Assembly: GCA_902590625.1 (NCBI GenBank)
Contig: CACIXL010000008.1
Coordinates: 1-39,025, forward strand
From: an uncultured Pelagibacteraceae bacterium
GTDB taxonomy: Bacteria > Pseudomonadota > Alphaproteobacteria > Pelagibacterales > Pelagibacteraceae
Direction of reading: 5' to 3'
DNA: 39,025 bases
Positions 37,639 to 39,025 of the stretch are shown piece after piece. Each line of letters starts with the position of its first letter. The first letter of the stretch is position 1. Position numbers and translations under genes: made by a program. The notes under the pieces are model-generated. The model was not told where the DNA came from, did no database searches, and was given only the letters and a program-made list of their open reading frames with translations.

Positions 37639-38475
37639 ATGGAAAAAGTAATTATTCTAACTCCACTATTTAATGATTGGCTTTCTCTTAGGAGATTGCT
37701 CAAAGAAGTTAATACTTTTTTAATCAAAATCTCAAAAAATATTGAAATTTTAATAGTGGATGATTGTTCAACTGAGAAATTAAAAAGTCAAATTAAAGCT
37801 AATGGAAATATAAAAAAAATTAGAGTTTTAAGATTAAAAAAAAATATTGGTAGCCAAAGAGCTATTTTTAAAGGCTTGAAGAAAATATATAATGCTAACC
37901 AAAAGGCAACAGTTGTAATTATGGACTCTGATGGTGAAGACGATATTAAAGCTTTAAAAAAAATGATTACTTTATCTAGAAAAAATCCAAATTATGTTGT
38001 CACAGGAAATAGAAACTCTAGAAGTGAGGGCTTTCTTTTCACTTTTTTATATAAAATGCATCTATTTCTTACTTTTATATTAACTGGAAAATATTTAAAT
38101 TTTGGGAATTTTTCTGCATTCAACTCAAAAAATTTAAAAATAATGCTTAAAAACGCAAACTTAAAGATTGCTTACTCAGCAGGTTTAAAAAAAAATGTTA
38201 AAAATATAATTTCTTGTTATTCCGATCGTAAAAAAAGATATTATGGCAATTCTAAAGTGAGCTTTTATTTTCTTTTCTTACATTCTTTAAATATTCTTAC
38301 AGTATTAAGAAAAGAATTAATTACTAGATCTTTGTTGATTTTAACTTTCATATATTTTCTATCTTATTTAAATGAAAATTTTTACCTTTATTCAATTTTT
38401 ATCTTTATTCTTCTTGTGTGCTTAAATATTTTTACAAATTTAAATTCTTTTTTTAAAAATTTACAAAACGATTGA
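37639..38475 (+). CDS. Family 2 glycosyltransferase with C-terminal membrane segments
   Basis: 278 residues. A GT-A fold covers about residues 1-190: VIILTPLFNDW at the start, LIVDDCSTE near residue 38, and the metal-binding DSDGEDD near residue 94. Two hydrophobic segments follow near residues 225-260, as in polyprenyl-phosphate sugar transferases of the GtrB/DPM1 type. It probably moves a sugar onto undecaprenyl phosphate or a surface glycan; donor and acceptor are unknown. It diverges from sucC across a 74-base AT-rich gap and is convergent with the right-edge gene. Confidence 0.85.
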   Translation: MEKVIILTPLFNDWLSLRRLLKEVNTFLIKISKNIEILIVDDCSTEKLKSQIKANGNIKKIRVLRLKKNIGSQRAIFKGLKKIYNANQKATVVIMDSDGEDDIKALKKMITLSRKNPNYVVTGNRNSRSEGFLFTFLYKMHLFLTFILTGKYLNFGNFSAFNSKNLKIMLKNANLKIAYSAGLKKNVKNIISCYSDRKKRYYGNSKVSFYFLFLHSLNILTVLRKELITRSLLILTFIYFLSYLNENFYLYSIFIFILLVCLNIFTNLNSFFKNLQND

Positions 38476-38478
38476 TGA

Positions 38479-39025
38479 CTATCTGAGACATTTTTTAATA
38501 TCGTATTTTACTAAAAATTTATTAATTTTTTTTGTTTCTCTACAATTTTGAATAAAAATTTCTTTAAAAATATCTGGTTCATTGCTGTTGTATGAATAAA
38601 GTGTTTCAATTTTTTTTGAAATAATTAAATTTTTAACAAATTTTTTATAAACTTCATAATATGGATTGCCTTTATCCGGGTTACTAGCATCTGATAATGA
38701 TGGCCAACGGCTAGGGGTATTTAAATTTTCATTCAAAATGGCAGAAAAAAATAAATATTCAGTTTGTAGCATTTTTTTAGTTTTATCTCTTTGTATTTCT
38801 GCCATACTTTCTTTAATTAGTTTAATTTCAATTGTCGGTTCTTCGTGATATTTATTAGTGATCCATTTCAATCCCTTTAAACTAGGATGTATTAAGTTTG
38901 CATCAACACTATTTTTAAGATTTATATTTTCTAAATTTAACATTTTACGCTCCTCATTAAACCTTATGTGGTATTTAATGGTAAGAAAAAAAGTAGAAGC
39001 AATCAAAATGAAAACTGCTAATTTT
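38479..39025 (-). CDS. C-terminal part of a membrane protein, 5' end beyond window
   Basis: The minus-strand frame is open to the window edge. The visible part begins with a hydrophobic segment (KLAVFILIASTFFL) followed by a soluble domain of about 150 residues rich in Lys, Asn and Glu, with LKGLKWITNKYHEEPTIEI and QTEYLFFSAILNENL. It resembles what I recall as the C-terminal soluble domain of large multi-pass membrane glycosyltransferase-like proteins in SAR11, but I cannot confirm this. An internal ATG at 38943 has AGGAG six bases before it, so a separate 154-residue soluble protein is an alternative. It is next to a glycosyltransferase, so a cell-surface role is plausible. Confidence 0.55.
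   Translation of the reverse strand, partial: KLAVFILIASTFFLTIKYHIRFNEERKMLNLENINLKNSVDANLIHPSLKGLKWITNKYHEEPTIEIKLIKESMAEIQRDKTKKMLQTEYLFFSAILNENLNTPSRWPSLSDASNPDKGNPYYEVYKKFVKNLIISKKIETLYSYNSNEPDIFKEIFIQNCRETKKINKFLVKYDIKKCLR

Overview
The window looks like part of a free-living marine alphaproteobacterium of the SAR11 / Candidatus Pelagibacter type. The evidence is strongly AT-biased DNA (low G+C by eye), Lys/Asn/Ile-rich proteins, intergenic gaps of zero to a few dozen bases, a SAM-II riboswitch in front of metX, and alphaproteobacterial gene orders (argH-lptM-lysA; hisC/tyrA next to metX-metW; rplU-rpmA-obgE-proB-proA-nadD-rsfS-ctpA-rppH; sucCDAB-lpd; an atpHAGDC F1 operon without F0 genes). 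This assignment rests on gene content and style only; no database search was possible. I saw no insertion sequence, prophage, CRISPR array or rRNA, and no stretch of more than 300 bases without a gene.

Layout. 1-3704 (minus): a long-chain acyl-CoA ligase cut by the left edge, tRNA-Leu(CAA), a BASS-type sodium symporter, an unrecognised regulator with two winged helix-turn-helix domains and a tiny membrane protein. 3703-7325: a redox and membrane group (YqaA/DedA protein, DsbB, COQ7 ubiquinone hydroxylase, HNH nuclease, carboxylesterase, HIG1 protein, TlpA thioredoxin). 7356-11891 (plus): argH, a micro-lipoprotein (lptM), lysA, plsC and a D-malate/tartrate dehydrogenase. 11888-13859 (minus): tyrA and hisC. 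13919-16511 (plus): promoter, SAM-II riboswitch and terminator, then metX, metW and gloB. 16523-23086 (plus): a long operon-like run from rplU to rppH covering ribosomal proteins, ribosome assembly, proline synthesis, NAD synthesis and a C-terminal protease. 23076-37564 (minus): sucC-sucD-sucA-sucB-lpd-priA-atpHAGDC, which feeds succinyl-CoA/TCA flux and ATP synthesis. 37639-39025: a family 2 glycosyltransferase facing the end of a cut-off membrane protein, perhaps the edge of a cell-surface polysaccharide region.

Most of the window is core metabolism. Three places stand out. The SAM-II aptamer upstream of metX is followed directly by an intrinsic terminator, and the aptamer's 3' element is complementary to the terminator loop and part of its 3' arm, so a complete attenuation switch can be read off the sequence. 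sucD has a one-base frame break exactly at an A AAA AAG heptamer, which is either a base-call/indel error or a frameshift site. Two oppositely oriented genes start on the same CATG tetranucleotide at 3702-3705. Several start sites that a longest-ORF rule would choose are corrected here (metX, rplU, priA, yqaA, the small membrane protein), and two genes that such a rule would miss (the left-edge acyl-CoA ligase and lptM) are added.
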